Virus record (IMG/VR): IMGVR_UViG_3300018481_000019
Span: 29,818 to 93,817 of that record
Length of the DNA: 64,000 bases
Strand: one strand, 5' to 3'
Source: a virus
The translations under genes and the position numbers were made by a program. The notes under the pieces are model-generated. The model did not search any database. It was given only the letters and a program-made list of their open reading frames with translations, and was not told where the DNA came from. Shown here piece after piece: positions 8,858 to 17,104 of the stretch (position 1 is the stretch's first letter; every line of letters starts with the position of its first letter).

Positions 8858-9093
8858 TCTTGGAACCATCCTTCGTTCCTCTGAACGTCCTTCGCCCTTT
8901 CGATTTGCTCTTGCCGCCAGCGCCATTCGTGGGGGTTGAGGGGGCCGCGGGGGTCGGGGTCGTCAATGTCTCCGATGAATTGGGGTTGTCTCTGTCTCTT
9001 GGCGTAGTCAATTTTCTCCCACAGTTGAATCATTATGACGAGCAGTCCGCCCAGGATGCAGGCTATGGCGATGAACCACAAAAAGTCAGTCAT
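8854..9093 (-). CDS. Small membrane-anchored protein
   Basis: 79 aa starting MTDFLWFIAIACIL behind GGAGGA. One transmembrane helix (~3-24), then a basic/polar cytoplasmic-type tail rich in Arg, Gln and Asp-Pro. ATGA overlaps on both sides. Function unknown. Confidence 0.7.
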   Translation of the reverse strand: MTDFLWFIAIACILGGLLVIMIQLWEKIDYAKRQRQPQFIGDIDDPDPRGPLNPHEWRWRQEQIERAKDVQRNEGWFQE

Positions 9094-9251
9094 GTTTCCT
9101 CCGGTACTGCCGCCTTGTCGAGCCATTCCACCAGCTTGTCCAAATCAACCGACACAGAACCTACGCCTCCGGCAAGCTCGCGTAGCGAGTTTTGCAAGTC
9201 GGTGAGACTTATCCACTTCTCTTGGTGGAAGTTGACGTAGCGGAGTCTCAT
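9090..9251 (-). CDS. 53-aa hypothetical protein
   Basis: Starts MRLRYVNFHQEKWISL, with four-base ATGA overlaps at both ends. Soluble, with an amphipathic C-terminal helix (VDLDKLVEWLDKA). Not recognised. Confidence 0.7.
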   Translation of the reverse strand: MRLRYVNFHQEKWISLTDLQNSLRELAGGVGSVSVDLDKLVEWLDKAAVPEET

Positions 9252-9445
9252 TCCTTGGTCTGAGCGTCCTTGATTGCGAGCACGATCAAGTCAATACGTG
9301 ATAGCTCGGCGGCTTTGGCCCGTCCTGCGCTGGAACCGGAAGCAACTTGTGATCTGTCCGCTTCCTTGTAAATGCGCTCCCGCTGTGCTTGGAGCAGATC
9401 ATTCAGGTACTTGGCCTGGTGATCTTCGACGGTGATGATTTTCAT
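9248..9445 (-). CDS. 65-aa helical hypothetical protein
   Basis: Starts MKIITVEDHQAKYLNDLL; ATGA overlaps upstream and downstream. Entirely helical and charged, with a Ser/Ala/Gly loop in the middle. Not recognised. Confidence 0.7.
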   Translation of the reverse strand: MKIITVEDHQAKYLNDLLQAQRERIYKEADRSQVASGSSAGRAKAAELSRIDLIVLAIKDAQTKE

Positions 9446-9588
9446 TCCGTGCCTTCCGTGTCTGTGTCTGTGTCTGTTTCTTCTCGCCACCAGCGGAGCC
9501 GGTTGAACCCTTTGATCGCAAGGTCCGCTCCGACCCAACCAATGACCAGGGCCACGATTAGAATGGCCCATGACTCCCATCCGTCCAA
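9442..9588 (-). CDS. Small one-helix membrane protein
   Basis: 48 aa if started at TTG 9588, which has GGAGG five bases upstream; a longer in-frame extension exists but lacks support. One membrane segment (~7-27), a basic stretch, then an odd acidic tail of repeated Thr-Asp (TDTDTDTEGTE). Confidence 0.5.
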   Translation of the reverse strand: MDGWESWAILIVALVIGWVGADLAIKGFNRLRWWREETDTDTDTEGTE

Positions 9589-9626
9589 TCGGGCCTCCGA
9601 GTAGGGACGGCGATCATAGCGGGTTG

Positions 9627-9872
9627 CTACTCCGGTTTCACGTCGATCAATTTCATGTAGCTGAGACTCCACACCACGTAGCCGAGAACATCGTCCCAAA
9701 GCTCGTCGGGCATCTTTTGAATCAGCTTCCAGTAGTCGTGGGCTTCGGGATGATCGCTCCCTTTTCGGAAGGCGACGTGGATTCCCTCACCGAGAATCGA
9801 CTTCCATTCGTCCGGTGTGTACCGAGTGGGTTCTTCCTCTACCGATGATTTTCCGATGTCCATTTCACTCAT
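9627..9872 (-). CDS. 81-aa acidic hypothetical protein
   Basis: ATGA overlap with the upstream gene. Trp/Asp-rich and helical (PDEWKSILGEGIHVAF; MPDELWDDVLGYVVW). Not recognised. Confidence 0.65.
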   Translation of the reverse strand: MSEMDIGKSSVEEEPTRYTPDEWKSILGEGIHVAFRKGSDHPEAHDYWKLIQKMPDELWDDVLGYVVWSLSYMKLIDVKPE

Positions 9873-10285
9873 TCTCGTTCTCCGTTCTGTTGTCTGGCGA
9901 TCTTGCAGGCTTTTGAAATCGGGACCACCTTGGAACTCGGCCTTCCGGTCACGGTGTTGAACACCCGAGCCGTGGTCTTAGTTTCCCGAACCACGGCATA
10001 GGTCGGAAGCTCGGACGGCATCTCAGATTGAACAACGGGACAGTTGTAGGTTCCGGTTGGTCTGCCCCTGTTATTCGGAGCAAGGTTGGATAGCGCCTTG
10101 CCTCTAACCGACTCCATCTCGTCGGGGTCGGTGCTTGCCAGCAAAGCGGCTAGTTCCTCCGGCCCGATCTGCTCGGCTTGCCGTGCAGATACGGTGTTGA
10201 CACCCCACCACGTTTGATCGGTCGCACCCAATGATCGTTTGGCTCGGTAGTAGCCAGAGCCGCCAGATGGGTAGGCGTGGCTCAC
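9869..10285 (-). CDS. 138-aa hypothetical protein
   Basis: GTG start overlapping the previous stop (GTGA). Basic, with a C-terminal half resembling a small beta-domain (YAVVRETKTTARVFNTVTGRP) ending in a basic helix. It may bind nucleic acid, but no family is recognised. Confidence 0.65.
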   Translation of the reverse strand: MSHAYPSGGSGYYRAKRSLGATDQTWWGVNTVSARQAEQIGPEELAALLASTDPDEMESVRGKALSNLAPNNRGRPTGTYNCPVVQSEMPSELPTYAVVRETKTTARVFNTVTGRPSSKVVPISKACKIARQQNGERE

Positions 10286-10650
10286 AATGGAGCGCCCTGC
10301 GTCCAAGTCAGATCGAACCAATCTTCATCTTGGTAGCGGTCTTGTTGCAGACGAAAGTGCGCCGCCCACACCGCATAGAGCATTTTGTGGCGGTCGTCCT
10401 CACCCTTGTCGATGTTGTCTTTCACCGACTCGTAGTCGAGTTCGTATGCCTCTCGTTTGAGATAGTCCGCAACCACCGCTCTCGGAACTGTCTTGCGAAA
10501 GCGATAGTCGCTCCCGGCGAGTTCCTTGATGTCGTCGGGGCCAAAGGCATCGACCAAGTCCTCACGGACTCGGGACTTCACCATGAGGTACGCCGAGTTG
10601 TCCTTGTGCTTCACGATGGAGAAGAACCCATCCTTGGTGAAAATCCACAT
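10282..10650 (-). CDS. Conserved actinophage small protein (MWIFTKDGFFS type)
   Basis: 122 aa starting MWIFTKDGFFSIVKHKD; TGATG overlap upstream. The start, a YLMVKSRVREDL segment and a C-terminal YAVWAAHFRLQQDRY match a small family I recognise from actinophage genomes; its role is unknown. Confidence 0.75.
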   Translation of the reverse strand: MWIFTKDGFFSIVKHKDNSAYLMVKSRVREDLVDAFGPDDIKELAGSDYRFRKTVPRAVVADYLKREAYELDYESVKDNIDKGEDDRHKMLYAVWAAHFRLQQDRYQDEDWFDLTWTQGAPL

Positions 10651-10871
10651 CAGCTTTTCCTCAGAACCGCATTCATGGCGCTCTTGATCGTGTTCATCTG
10701 CTCCTGATAGGCGGCATCCCACTCTTTTGCGCTGGAACCGTCTGCCGCATCCGACCGGCGTAGCTTGGCCTGCCTGCCCTTTATCAAGTCGTACTGTCGG
10801 CTCAGAGCCGTGTCGATCATCCTGATTTCCAACTCAGTTAGTTTGACCGTCTTTGTTTTTGTGTCACTCAT
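10650..10871 (-). CDS. 73-aa helical protein
   Basis: Starts MSDTKTKTVKLTELEIRMID. The alternation T-E-L-E-I-R-M-I-D-T-A-L and a long charged helix suggest a small all-alpha protein. Coupled by TGATG to the downstream gene. Confidence 0.7.
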   Translation of the reverse strand: MSDTKTKTVKLTELEIRMIDTALSRQYDLIKGRQAKLRRSDAADGSSAKEWDAAYQEQMNTIKSAMNAVLRKS

Positions 10872-10883
10872 GTTTTCTCGCTT

Positions 10884-11147
10884 TCAGTCGTCGGTGGGTC
10901 GCCAAGCCTGGTTGACCCAAGCGTCCCATTCCATTGCTTGCTTCTCGGCCTGAGCCTTTTGCTCCTGCCAATATTTCAGTCGATAGCTGGCGATGGATAC
11001 CAGAGCATCCAGGGCCAGAATCACCACCATCCCAAGGACGAATATCCGAGATGGTGTGTAGTCGGTGAAGATCATTTTCAATGCAGTATAACCCCAAGCA
11101 AGGGTCAGTGCAACATTCACGATGATGCCAAGTTTGTTTCGGTTCAT
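10884..11147 (-). CDS. Small membrane protein with two helices
   Basis: 87 aa with membrane segments at ~5-25 and ~34-53, then a charged Lys/Gln/Trp-rich tail (~57-87). ATGA overlap with the upstream gene. Confidence 0.7.
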   Translation of the reverse strand: MNRNKLGIIVNVALTLAWGYTALKMIFTDYTPSRIFVLGMVVILALDALVSIASYRLKYWQEQKAQAEKQAMEWDAWVNQAWRPTDD

Positions 11148-12070
11148 ATGTCCTCCGGTAGTAGTTGGTCCGCCAGTGACGGCGGTTCGGACGTGTCGAT
11201 TGTGATTGGGAGAATCGCGTGCTCTTTCAAAACGGCAGCGAAGCTCTCTAGGGCTTCCGCCGCCTTTTCCATTCCCTCAGTCGCCTCTTTCAATCCGATG
11301 GATTCCTCCACCACTTCATCGAAGTCGTCGGGCTGCTCGGGAATGTCTTTCACCGCTGCTTCCATCGCAGCCAAGTCAGCCAGTTCACTCACCAAGAATT
11401 CAATCTTGGGAGATGGAGTTGAATCCAGATTCGCTATCGCCTCTTCGACGGTGGCAGCGTCGTACCAAAAGGAAGATGCGCCCTCCGGTGTTGAAATGGG
11501 GGCGGAGTCGGCGTAGATGCCGACTCCCAAGCCCTTCATCGCTTCGTCTTTGGTCGGGTAGGCCCACCCGTTGTTCTTGGCGCAAACCGGCCCGTACCCG
11601 GCGAAGATGCTCCGCTCGTCGGTCAGATGGGCGGCACAATTGATGCAGATGCCGTAGGTCTTGCCGAACTTGGCGGCTTCCTCAGCGGGCATCCGAGTGG
11701 CCTCACTCAGACCTTTCAGCCCCCGCTTGCCCTGGTACTCAAAGCCCCAGGCTCCGTCAATCTCTTTCAGGAAGGAAGCGACGACATGCCCGTTCCGAGT
11801 CCGGTAGACCTTGACCGCCACTCCCGTCTCGGGGGAGATGTGCATTCCCTCCGGCACGTCGGCGTAGACCGGCTTGGGCTTCTCGACCTTGGGCTGCGCC
11901 AGAAGCCATTCGATGCGCTTGCTGGCTTCCTGCTTGGTCATGGTGTCGGAAGCGACTTGGGCCTCAACGTGGGCCTTGACCTCCGGGGTGAGTGACCGCT
12001 GCTCTATGAGCGAGACGATGAAGGCGATCTGCTTCTCGGTTGCGTAGCTTTCGGGCGGGGAGTATGTCAT
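11144..12070 (-). CDS. Zinc-binding protein with TEKQ N-terminal helix domain
   Basis: 308 aa, first gene after a TTGCGT/TATAAT promoter. N-terminal Y-A-T-E-K-Q-I-A-F-I helical domain (~8-60). Middle zinc module G-I-C-I-N-C...G-Y-G-P-V-C (~141-165), of a type seen in phage and plasmid proteins that bind nucleic acid (DUF6011-like, from memory). Acidic helical C-terminal third. It ends SLADQLLPEDI, a version of the recurring L-A-x-x-L-L-P peptide. Confidence 0.65.
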   Translation of the reverse strand: MTYSPPESYATEKQIAFIVSLIEQRSLTPEVKAHVEAQVASDTMTKQEASKRIEWLLAQPKVEKPKPVYADVPEGMHISPETGVAVKVYRTRNGHVVASFLKEIDGAWGFEYQGKRGLKGLSEATRMPAEEAAKFGKTYGICINCAAHLTDERSIFAGYGPVCAKNNGWAYPTKDEAMKGLGVGIYADSAPISTPEGASSFWYDAATVEEAIANLDSTPSPKIEFLVSELADLAAMEAAVKDIPEQPDDFDEVVEESIGLKEATEGMEKAAEALESFAAVLKEHAILPITIDTSEPPSLADQLLPEDI

Positions 12071-12100
12071 AGGCGGTCCTTTCTCTTGCCTGACACTCTG

Positions 12101-12128
12101 ATTATAGCCCGCTGAAAATCTAACGCAA
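12101..12128 (-). promoter_or_regulatory. Promoter: TTGCGT-N16-TATAAT
   Basis: Minus-strand -35 TTGCGT and -10 TATAAT with 16 bases between them and ATTTTCA in the spacer, matching the phage promoter family. The -35 overlaps the stop codon of the upstream gene. The leader contains CAAGAGAAAGGACC. Confidence 0.85.
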
Positions 12129-12515
12129 ATCCAAATCCGAATTATTTGGAGAAATTTCGTGGGCGATCAATTGGCCCATCGCGTCCAGATCGTTCCAAGG
12201 AAGGTTTTTGAATTCCAGCACCATCGCCGTTGGGGGTTCCAACTCAGCCACGATGAACTTGGCTCCGTCGGAATATCCAAGGTCGATCAGCCAGCGCATC
12301 TCGGAATCGGATTCGGCCTCCATGAAGGACCGGCGTTCAACCGAGAGGTAGATCGGAAACAGAGAACTCTCGGTCACGTAGGCGTGGTAGCCCAAGTGAA
12401 CGAGAGTTCTCGCGAGTATGTACGCCTTGGCGGACGGGTCTTTCAAATCACCGATGGAGAGCCGGTAGACCATATCTGCCGCGGTAACGGCATTACTTGG
12501 CGGTCTTGCTGCCAT
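12120..12515 (-). CDS. 131-aa hypothetical protein
   Basis: Starts MAARPPSNAVTAADMVYRL, overlapping the upstream HTH gene by 23 bases. Globular alpha/beta with a Y-L-S-V-E-R-R-S-F segment and an acidic C-terminus. Its TAG lies in the -35 of the next promoter. Not recognised. Confidence 0.65.
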   Translation of the reverse strand: MAARPPSNAVTAADMVYRLSIGDLKDPSAKAYILARTLVHLGYHAYVTESSLFPIYLSVERRSFMEAESDSEMRWLIDLGYSDGAKFIVAELEPPTAMVLEFKNLPWNDLDAMGQLIAHEISPNNSDLDLR

Positions 12516-12783
12516 TGGTCTTGTAAGCACGCGGCTCGTATCCGATGGAAACGAGTGCTTGCTGCACCCAACCGATTGAGTAGCCGGTTATCTCGGCAAT
12601 CTCTTTCAGGGTGGCTCCGTTGTTCTTGGCGGTCATTGCCGCCTTGACGAGACGGCCCTTGGCGGAATCGACATCTCTTTCCAGCTTCGTGATGTTCGTT
12701 CGCTCACTCTTCAGCTTGGCGAATGCGTTCTCACGTCTGCCCTCTCGGGCTAGCTCGGCCTTGGTCTTGGTTTCAGTGGTCAT
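12493..12783 (-). CDS. Small helix-turn-helix regulator
   Basis: 96 aa starting MTTETKTKAELAREG, preceded by AAAGGGGG. Residues ~20-55 form a charged helix; ~55-85 contain a helix-turn-helix of sigma-region-4 type (ATLKEIAEITGYSIGWVQQAL). It likely binds DNA and is the best candidate in this stretch for a phage transcription regulator. It sits behind a weak member of the promoter family. Confidence 0.7.
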   Translation of the reverse strand: MTTETKTKAELAREGRRENAFAKLKSERTNITKLERDVDSAKGRLVKAAMTAKNNGATLKEIAEITGYSIGWVQQALVSIGYEPRAYKTNGSKTAK

Positions 12784-12808
12784 GTAGGTGTTCACCCCCT
12801 TTCGGTAA

Positions 12809-12836
12809 ATTGTAGTCCGCTTGAATCACTACCGCT
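12809..12836 (-). promoter_or_regulatory. Weak promoter-family member: AGCGGT-N16-TACAAT
   Basis: The 16-base spacer with ATTCA is retained, but the -35 departs from TTGCAT and the -10 is TACAAT. It precedes the helix-turn-helix gene, so a weaker or activator-dependent promoter is plausible. Confidence 0.5.
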
Positions 12837-12845
12837 AGGGGCAAT

Positions 12846-13478
12846 TCAAAACGGAGGTTTGTCGTCTCCGTCAGGGTCTTGGTCTTCGTCTAGCTTCGGG
12901 ATGGGCGGCGGTGCTTCCTCTTCCGCTGGTGGTTCCGCTGGCACCGGCAGAGGAACATCTGCACTTGCATCGTCGGTGTGCAGAGGTATCGGCGGTGGCG
13001 GAGGAACGTCGGCGGCAGTAGCGGCTCCGGCGAAATCGGGAGCGGGCGGAAGTTCGTCTTCACCCCCTGGTGGGTGCAAGCTCTTGACCTCAGTGCGAGT
13101 GTCACCTTCCCAATCGCGGTGTGACACATTGGCTACCACGGAACGGCCCACCATCAAACGAGCAAGGTCTTCCGGCGATGGGTTGTTGTCTCTGAGAAAT
13201 GCTTCTGTGAATCCGAGCGAGCGAAGCGCCCGGAGGAACATGCGGCGATGTCCCGGCTTGGATTCGTGATTTGGAAAAACGAGATTGTTCCAGAGGTACT
13301 CGTCGTCATACGGCCCACCGTCCACGACCAGCACCATTTCGATCATGGTCTTGCCGGTAGCGGCGGGCGATACCGTGGCTTCCTTCACCCGAGTCAGAAT
13401 CTTTCCAATGGGAATCAGATCAGCCGGTGCTCCGGTGGGGCTTGCCTCCCCCAAAATGTCGGACCAATTGAACGTCAT
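12846..13478 (-). CDS. Single-stranded DNA-binding protein (phage type)
   Basis: 210 aa. The N-terminal ~135 residues form a beta-rich domain (GKILTRVKEATVSP; IEMVLVVDGGPYDDEYLW) like phage SSB/DUF669 proteins. A long Pro/Ala/Asp/Glu linker ends in an acidic tip DGDDKPPF, the hallmark of SSBs that recruit partners. It overlaps the RecA-like ATPase by four bases, fitting a recombination/replication set with the nuclease and clamp nearby. Confidence 0.75.
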   Translation of the reverse strand: MTFNWSDILGEASPTGAPADLIPIGKILTRVKEATVSPAATGKTMIEMVLVVDGGPYDDEYLWNNLVFPNHESKPGHRRMFLRALRSLGFTEAFLRDNNPSPEDLARLMVGRSVVANVSHRDWEGDTRTEVKSLHPPGGEDELPPAPDFAGAATAADVPPPPPIPLHTDDASADVPLPVPAEPPAEEEAPPPIPKLDEDQDPDGDDKPPF

Positions 13479-14230
13479 GCGCTTCCTTCCTCTTCTGGTT
13501 CGATGTGCCGCATTGTCGGGAACACCGTTTCGATCATCTCTTCCAAGTGCGGGTCGTTCACGATGGGCGGTATCGCTCCGCCCAATCTCTGCCCTGCCTC
13601 AAACTGCGTGGTGCGTCGGGTGAGCAACCGGCGCTTCTCGACCAGCAAGTCGCTTCCAGGGTCCGACTCCAACTCGACGTAGAGATAGCCGGTCAGATCA
13701 AGGAAGTAGGGCATAACGTCCTGCAACTGACCCTGGACGAATGGCGACCACATGCCGTCCCGGTTGCGAGCCATTGCGGTGAGCACGATGCACTGCACCG
13801 GCTTGGTGGGGTGGACGGTCAAGTCCCTGATATCGCGGATCAGTCCGGCGACCTCACGGAAGGCATCGCCCCACTGTTGCAACTGCAACTGAGAGCGGCC
13901 CGAGATTCCTTCGATGTAGCGCTGTTGCAACTCGGAGATGGAATCCACGATGAAGGAATTGAAAGGGTGTCGCCCCGACGCGAGCCATTGGTACGCCTTC
14001 TGGACCGTGTCCCAATTCTTCGTCGGGACAACGGCGGTGTCCCACGTCCCGTCGTCTACGGGCGGCTCTTCCTTTGCCGGGTTCCAAGCAATCCGATTGA
14101 TGGGGAGGAATCGGGCTGCGGCCTCCACGTCCATGTAGAGACGTGGTGCGGGCGAAGTCACTGCCAGGGTGCTCTTGCCAGACTTGGAGGCTCCGTAGAT
14201 CAGGAATGAAATGCTTCGGTCTTCGCTCAT
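13475..14230 (-). CDS. RecA-like recombination ATPase (Sak4 type)
   Basis: 251 aa. Walker A GASKSGKST (~14-22), a beta-strand YMDVEAAARFLP, Walker B-like F-N-S-F-I-V-D-S-I-S-E-L (~90-101), and Q-C-I-V-L-T-A-M-A-R. Size and order fit phage Sak4-type single-strand annealing ATPases, here coupled to an SSB and next to a Cas4/RecB-like nuclease. Confidence 0.8.
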   Translation of the reverse strand: MSEDRSISFLIYGASKSGKSTLAVTSPAPRLYMDVEAAARFLPINRIAWNPAKEEPPVDDGTWDTAVVPTKNWDTVQKAYQWLASGRHPFNSFIVDSISELQQRYIEGISGRSQLQLQQWGDAFREVAGLIRDIRDLTVHPTKPVQCIVLTAMARNRDGMWSPFVQGQLQDVMPYFLDLTGYLYVELESDPGSDLLVEKRRLLTRRTTQFEAGQRLGGAIPPIVNDPHLEEMIETVFPTMRHIEPEEEGSA

Positions 14231-14250
14231 TCTCTCGCTCTCAGGTCAGG

Positions 14251-15120
14251 TCAAGATTCTGAATCACTATAACGATCATGTTTGCCCCCTGTGACGAACT
14301 TGACATTCAGATATTCCAGAGCCGCTTCCGGCGAATCATCAGCCAGAAGGCACGGCTTCCGATAGTCGCACCAGGCACAGTGTTGCCCCGGCGACGGGTA
14401 GTTGCTCTCTTCGTCAATGGCTCTCAGCATGTCAGTGACGATGCGTTCGATGTTGACGATTCGATTCGGAGTGGCGGTGGCGGTGCCGGGAATCGGGAAG
14501 CGATGAATCTCGGGGTAGCGCCCCTTGACCAAGATGGTGTTGGCGGCATGAGGCATCGGTTCGTCAGGGTTGGCGAGAGATTCGATCCCCATGTAGACGT
14601 GGTGCTGGTAGCTGTGCTCTAGCTTGGCCCTGGTCCCGTTGTCGAGCCGACCCACGGTTTTGAAATCGTTGAGCAAGAGGAAGCCCGAGTCCACGTAACG
14701 GAACTTCACATCGACCTTGCCCCGGAGCAGGACATCTCCACCGAGAATGGGAGCTTCGATCTGCTCTTCGACGGCGACCACTTCCAAGCCGTCGTCCTCA
14801 CCGGACTCGGCAATCCACTCGACGTAGCGCTCAATCAGCTTCCGACCGATCACGGTTTCCTTGTAGAGCGCGTCGATTTCCCACGGAGCGGCGGCATGGT
14901 CTTCCTGCCACGCCATATCCTTCGCTGAGAGAGCGTTGAATAGCCCTACGGGGTCGTCGGTGTGACCTCCGTACAAGAACTCCAAAGCCTTGTGAACTCG
15001 GCTTCCTAGCGCTCTTGCGCCGTGTCTGACCTCTGGCGGGTGGAAGTCGTGAACGTAGTTCCAGGCCCACAGCCGACGGCAAGTGAGGAAGTGGTCGATG
15101 TCCGAGAAGGTGAAGATCAT
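14251..15120 (-). CDS. Cas4/RecB-like PD-(D/E)XK exonuclease
   Basis: 289 aa from MIFTFSDIDHFL. An early Cys in F-L-T-C-R-R-L-W and a C-terminal C-A-W-C-D-Y-R-K-P-C form the four-Cys iron-sulfur site of Cas4/AddB-like nucleases. The catalytic core is visible as G-S-R-V-H-K-A-L-E, D-V-L-L-R-G-K-V-D and L-L-L-N-D-F-K-T. It likely resects DNA ends for the Sak4/SSB pair. Confidence 0.8.
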   Translation of the reverse strand: MIFTFSDIDHFLTCRRLWAWNYVHDFHPPEVRHGARALGSRVHKALEFLYGGHTDDPVGLFNALSAKDMAWQEDHAAAPWEIDALYKETVIGRKLIERYVEWIAESGEDDGLEVVAVEEQIEAPILGGDVLLRGKVDVKFRYVDSGFLLLNDFKTVGRLDNGTRAKLEHSYQHHVYMGIESLANPDEPMPHAANTILVKGRYPEIHRFPIPGTATATPNRIVNIERIVTDMLRAIDEESNYPSPGQHCAWCDYRKPCLLADDSPEAALEYLNVKFVTGGKHDRYSDSES

Positions 15121-15221
15121 TCTTGTGGGGGCCAAGGCCAGAAGTACCCGACGAGACACAGCACCACAATCTCGGTCACGAACCAGATCAGAAGAATGTG
15201 GCTTTTCAAAAAGTTGCTCAT
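15117..15221 (-). CDS. 34-aa single-helix membrane peptide
   Basis: MSNFLKSHILLIWFVTEI then VVLCLVGYFWPWPPQE. One membrane helix with a Trp/Pro-rich end. ATGA overlaps with both neighbours support it despite its size. Confidence 0.6.
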   Translation of the reverse strand: MSNFLKSHILLIWFVTEIVVLCLVGYFWPWPPQE

Positions 15222-15433
15222 ACCGGCACTGCCTCTCTCACTCGCTCGGGCCACAATTCAGACGGACAGCCGCAATCGGCTAGAGCCTTGGTCGCTTGAC
15301 CCATTGCGGTCCATCCCGCCAGCGGGTCGCCATTGTCTCGCAGACAGTGGGCTTTGAAAATTCCTAGCTCGGCTTCGATCATCCGAGCCTTGTGCTTGTT
15401 GGTCGAAGCGTGAGACAGACGTAAGAGATTCAT
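15218..15433 (-). CDS. 71-aa hypothetical protein
   Basis: Starts MNLLRLSHASTNKHKARM; ATGA overlap upstream. Helical and His/Cys-containing (FKAHCLRDNG; ALADCGCPSELWPERV). Not recognised. Confidence 0.65.
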   Translation of the reverse strand: MNLLRLSHASTNKHKARMIEAELGIFKAHCLRDNGDPLAGWTAMGQATKALADCGCPSELWPERVREAVPV

Positions 15434-15594
15434 TTGGTGGTGTTCGCAATGAGCATTTTCCAAAACTCCAAGGCCGCTGCCTCAGCGATCTTCACCGAGA
15501 ACCCGGCATCAATCATTTTGGCCTTGAATCCCGCCACCAACGCGACGACTCCCTCTGTCGCATCTGCCATTTGTGCAAAACTGTCAGTGTCCAT
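15430..15594 (-). CDS. 54-aa conserved small phage protein
   Basis: Starts MDTDSFAQMADATEGVVALVAGFK; all-alpha with FSVKIAEAAALEFWKMLI. The pattern A-x-E-x-A-A-L-E-x-W-x-x-L-I resembles small proteins seen in many actinophages. Function unknown. Confidence 0.65.
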   Translation of the reverse strand: MDTDSFAQMADATEGVVALVAGFKAKMIDAGFSVKIAEAAALEFWKMLIANTTK

Positions 15595-15769
15595 GCTGTT
15601 CCAATAGCCATTCGTGGTACTTGTCTCGCCACTGAATCGCGGCCTCTTGCCACCCTTCCGTCTTGTCCAGTCCATCCCATCCGGCGTTAGCGATGATGCC
15701 CCAGGCTTCGTAGAGCAAGCTACCTTCGATGCTGGTTTCTGACGGAACGGAATCTCGCTCACGCTTCAT
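15584..15769 (-). CDS. 61-aa small protein
   Basis: Starts MKRERDSVPSETSIEG, overlapping the clamp gene's stop by 11 bases. Trp-rich helical C-terminal half (EGWQEAAIQWRDKYHEWLLEQ). Not recognised. Confidence 0.65.
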   Translation of the reverse strand: MKRERDSVPSETSIEGSLLYEAWGIIANAGWDGLDKTEGWQEAAIQWRDKYHEWLLEQHGH

Positions 15770-16850
15770 CAGGCAACCTCACCGGCATCATTATGAATCG
15801 AACGCTCGGGTCTTTAGGACCGCTGATTCGGAACATGGTTTTCGGCTCGGAGAATCGAAGCTCAACTTCATCGCCGGTCAGCGATTGAATAACGGGGCGG
15901 AACAGATCGACATTCAGACCGATGGTGAGAGGGAGTCCGGGCCACTTGCCACTGATATGTTCCGAGCTATCGCCAAGCTCGGTGCGAGTGGCGAGTACGT
16001 CCGCCCCTGGTGCTTCCGCTTCCAATTTCAACCTCATGGGAAGGTGAAGCCCGGTGAGGACTTGCGCTCGGTCACAGGCGGCGAGCAGTTCTGACTTGTT
16101 GGTGGCGAAGACCCATCCGTCAACCTTGTCGTCGGTTTCCAAAATGGTTTTGTAGCTCGGGAATTTCTTGGAGCTACGAAGCGTGCTGATCGCATTTCGC
16201 CCCTGGCGAAAGGTGACTCGGTTCCGTTCCACCACCACTTCGACATCGCCACTTCCGGTCAGCACTTTTTCGGCATGGCGGAAGATGGTTGCGGGTATGA
16301 CTGCCGACTCGTCAAATTCAAAAACCACTCCGCTGTCGATCACTCCGATGCGGAATCCATCGGTGGTCACTATCTGCCCGTTCTCGGTTCCGTTTTCAAA
16401 AAGCACCAACTCGGCTTTGGGAACCGCCCCGAGATACCCGATGATCTGCGAGAGCCAATTGAGCGGGAGCTTGAAATCAGCCCGCTTCCTAATAGAGATT
16501 TCGGGAAAGGCGGTGGCATCGCCATACCGCAATTTGAATTTGGGTCCGTGCTCGCTCTTCAGTTCCACGGTCCCGTCACTGGCGGTCAAGGTGACTGCCC
16601 CGTCGGGCAAGGTGCGGACGGCCCGAGCAGTCTCCGGTGGAAGCAGGCTTTTGAAACCGGCTCCGGCTCCGACTTCAGCGCCGAACGCCGTCTTGATGGT
16701 GAGTGTTGAGTTGGTGCCAGTGAGAACTACCCATCCGTCAGTAAACATTTCCAAGTGAATCTGACGATAGGTGTCGATCTTGGAAGACAGGGCCAACTCG
16801 ACCTTGTCCAAAGCAGCGCTGAGTTCTTCCTGAGTAGTGACGAGTTTCAC
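15759..16850 (-). CDS. dnaN: DNA polymerase III beta-like sliding clamp
   Basis: 363 aa when started at GTG 16850 (AGGA eight bases upstream); a longer form from 16925 would overlap the preceding gene. The three-domain clamp fold is suggested by L-S-S-K-I-D...I-H-L-E-M-F, F-P-E-I-S-I-R, T-D-G-F-R-I-G-V-I, K-F-P-S-Y-K-T-I-L and the C-terminal M-M-P-V-R-L. Length matches bacterial DnaN (~365-400). A phage clamp would tether the family-A polymerase encoded at 32.9-34.7 kb. Confidence 0.85.
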   Translation of the reverse strand: MKLVTTQEELSAALDKVELALSSKIDTYRQIHLEMFTDGWVVLTGTNSTLTIKTAFGAEVGAGAGFKSLLPPETARAVRTLPDGAVTLTASDGTVELKSEHGPKFKLRYGDATAFPEISIRKRADFKLPLNWLSQIIGYLGAVPKAELVLFENGTENGQIVTTDGFRIGVIDSGVVFEFDESAVIPATIFRHAEKVLTGSGDVEVVVERNRVTFRQGRNAISTLRSSKKFPSYKTILETDDKVDGWVFATNKSELLAACDRAQVLTGLHLPMRLKLEAEAPGADVLATRTELGDSSEHISGKWPGLPLTIGLNVDLFRPVIQSLTGDEVELRFSEPKTMFRISGPKDPSVRFIMMPVRLPDEA

Positions 16851-16882
16851 AGTCTGAGTCCTGTCCGATTCAAGACGACTGA

Positions 16883-17104
16883 CTATACCGTCCGTAGAGA
16901 GCCGGGGTGCTGCCAGCGAAGCCATTCATCGGGGGTCATTCGGACCAGGGCGGAGCAAGCGCAATCGGGTTGGTGACACGCTCCCCGAGACTCAGAACTG
17001 ATCTTGATTCCGGCATGGGACAAATCGGGGTGGTAGCAGTTTCGACACCAAGCATGGCCGCCCATCGAAGAGCGGGCGATCACGAATTCAAGCGGCTCTT
17101 CCAT
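16883..17104 (-). CDS. Small Cys-rich protein upstream of the clamp gene
   Basis: 73 aa starting MEEPLEFVIARSSM. C-R-N-C...H, then C-H-Q-P-D-C-A-C suggests a two-site zinc-binding protein. Partly overlaps the upstream gene. Function unknown. Confidence 0.6.
   Translation of the reverse strand: MEEPLEFVIARSSMGGHAWCRNCYHPDLSHAGIKISSESRGACHQPDCACSALVRMTPDEWLRWQHPGSLRTV

Noticed and set aside
8682-9011. Alternative frame with CYWC and CGEQC.
   Set aside because: Overlaps two genes coupled by ATGA; only a chance zinc-like pattern is seen. Not fully excluded.
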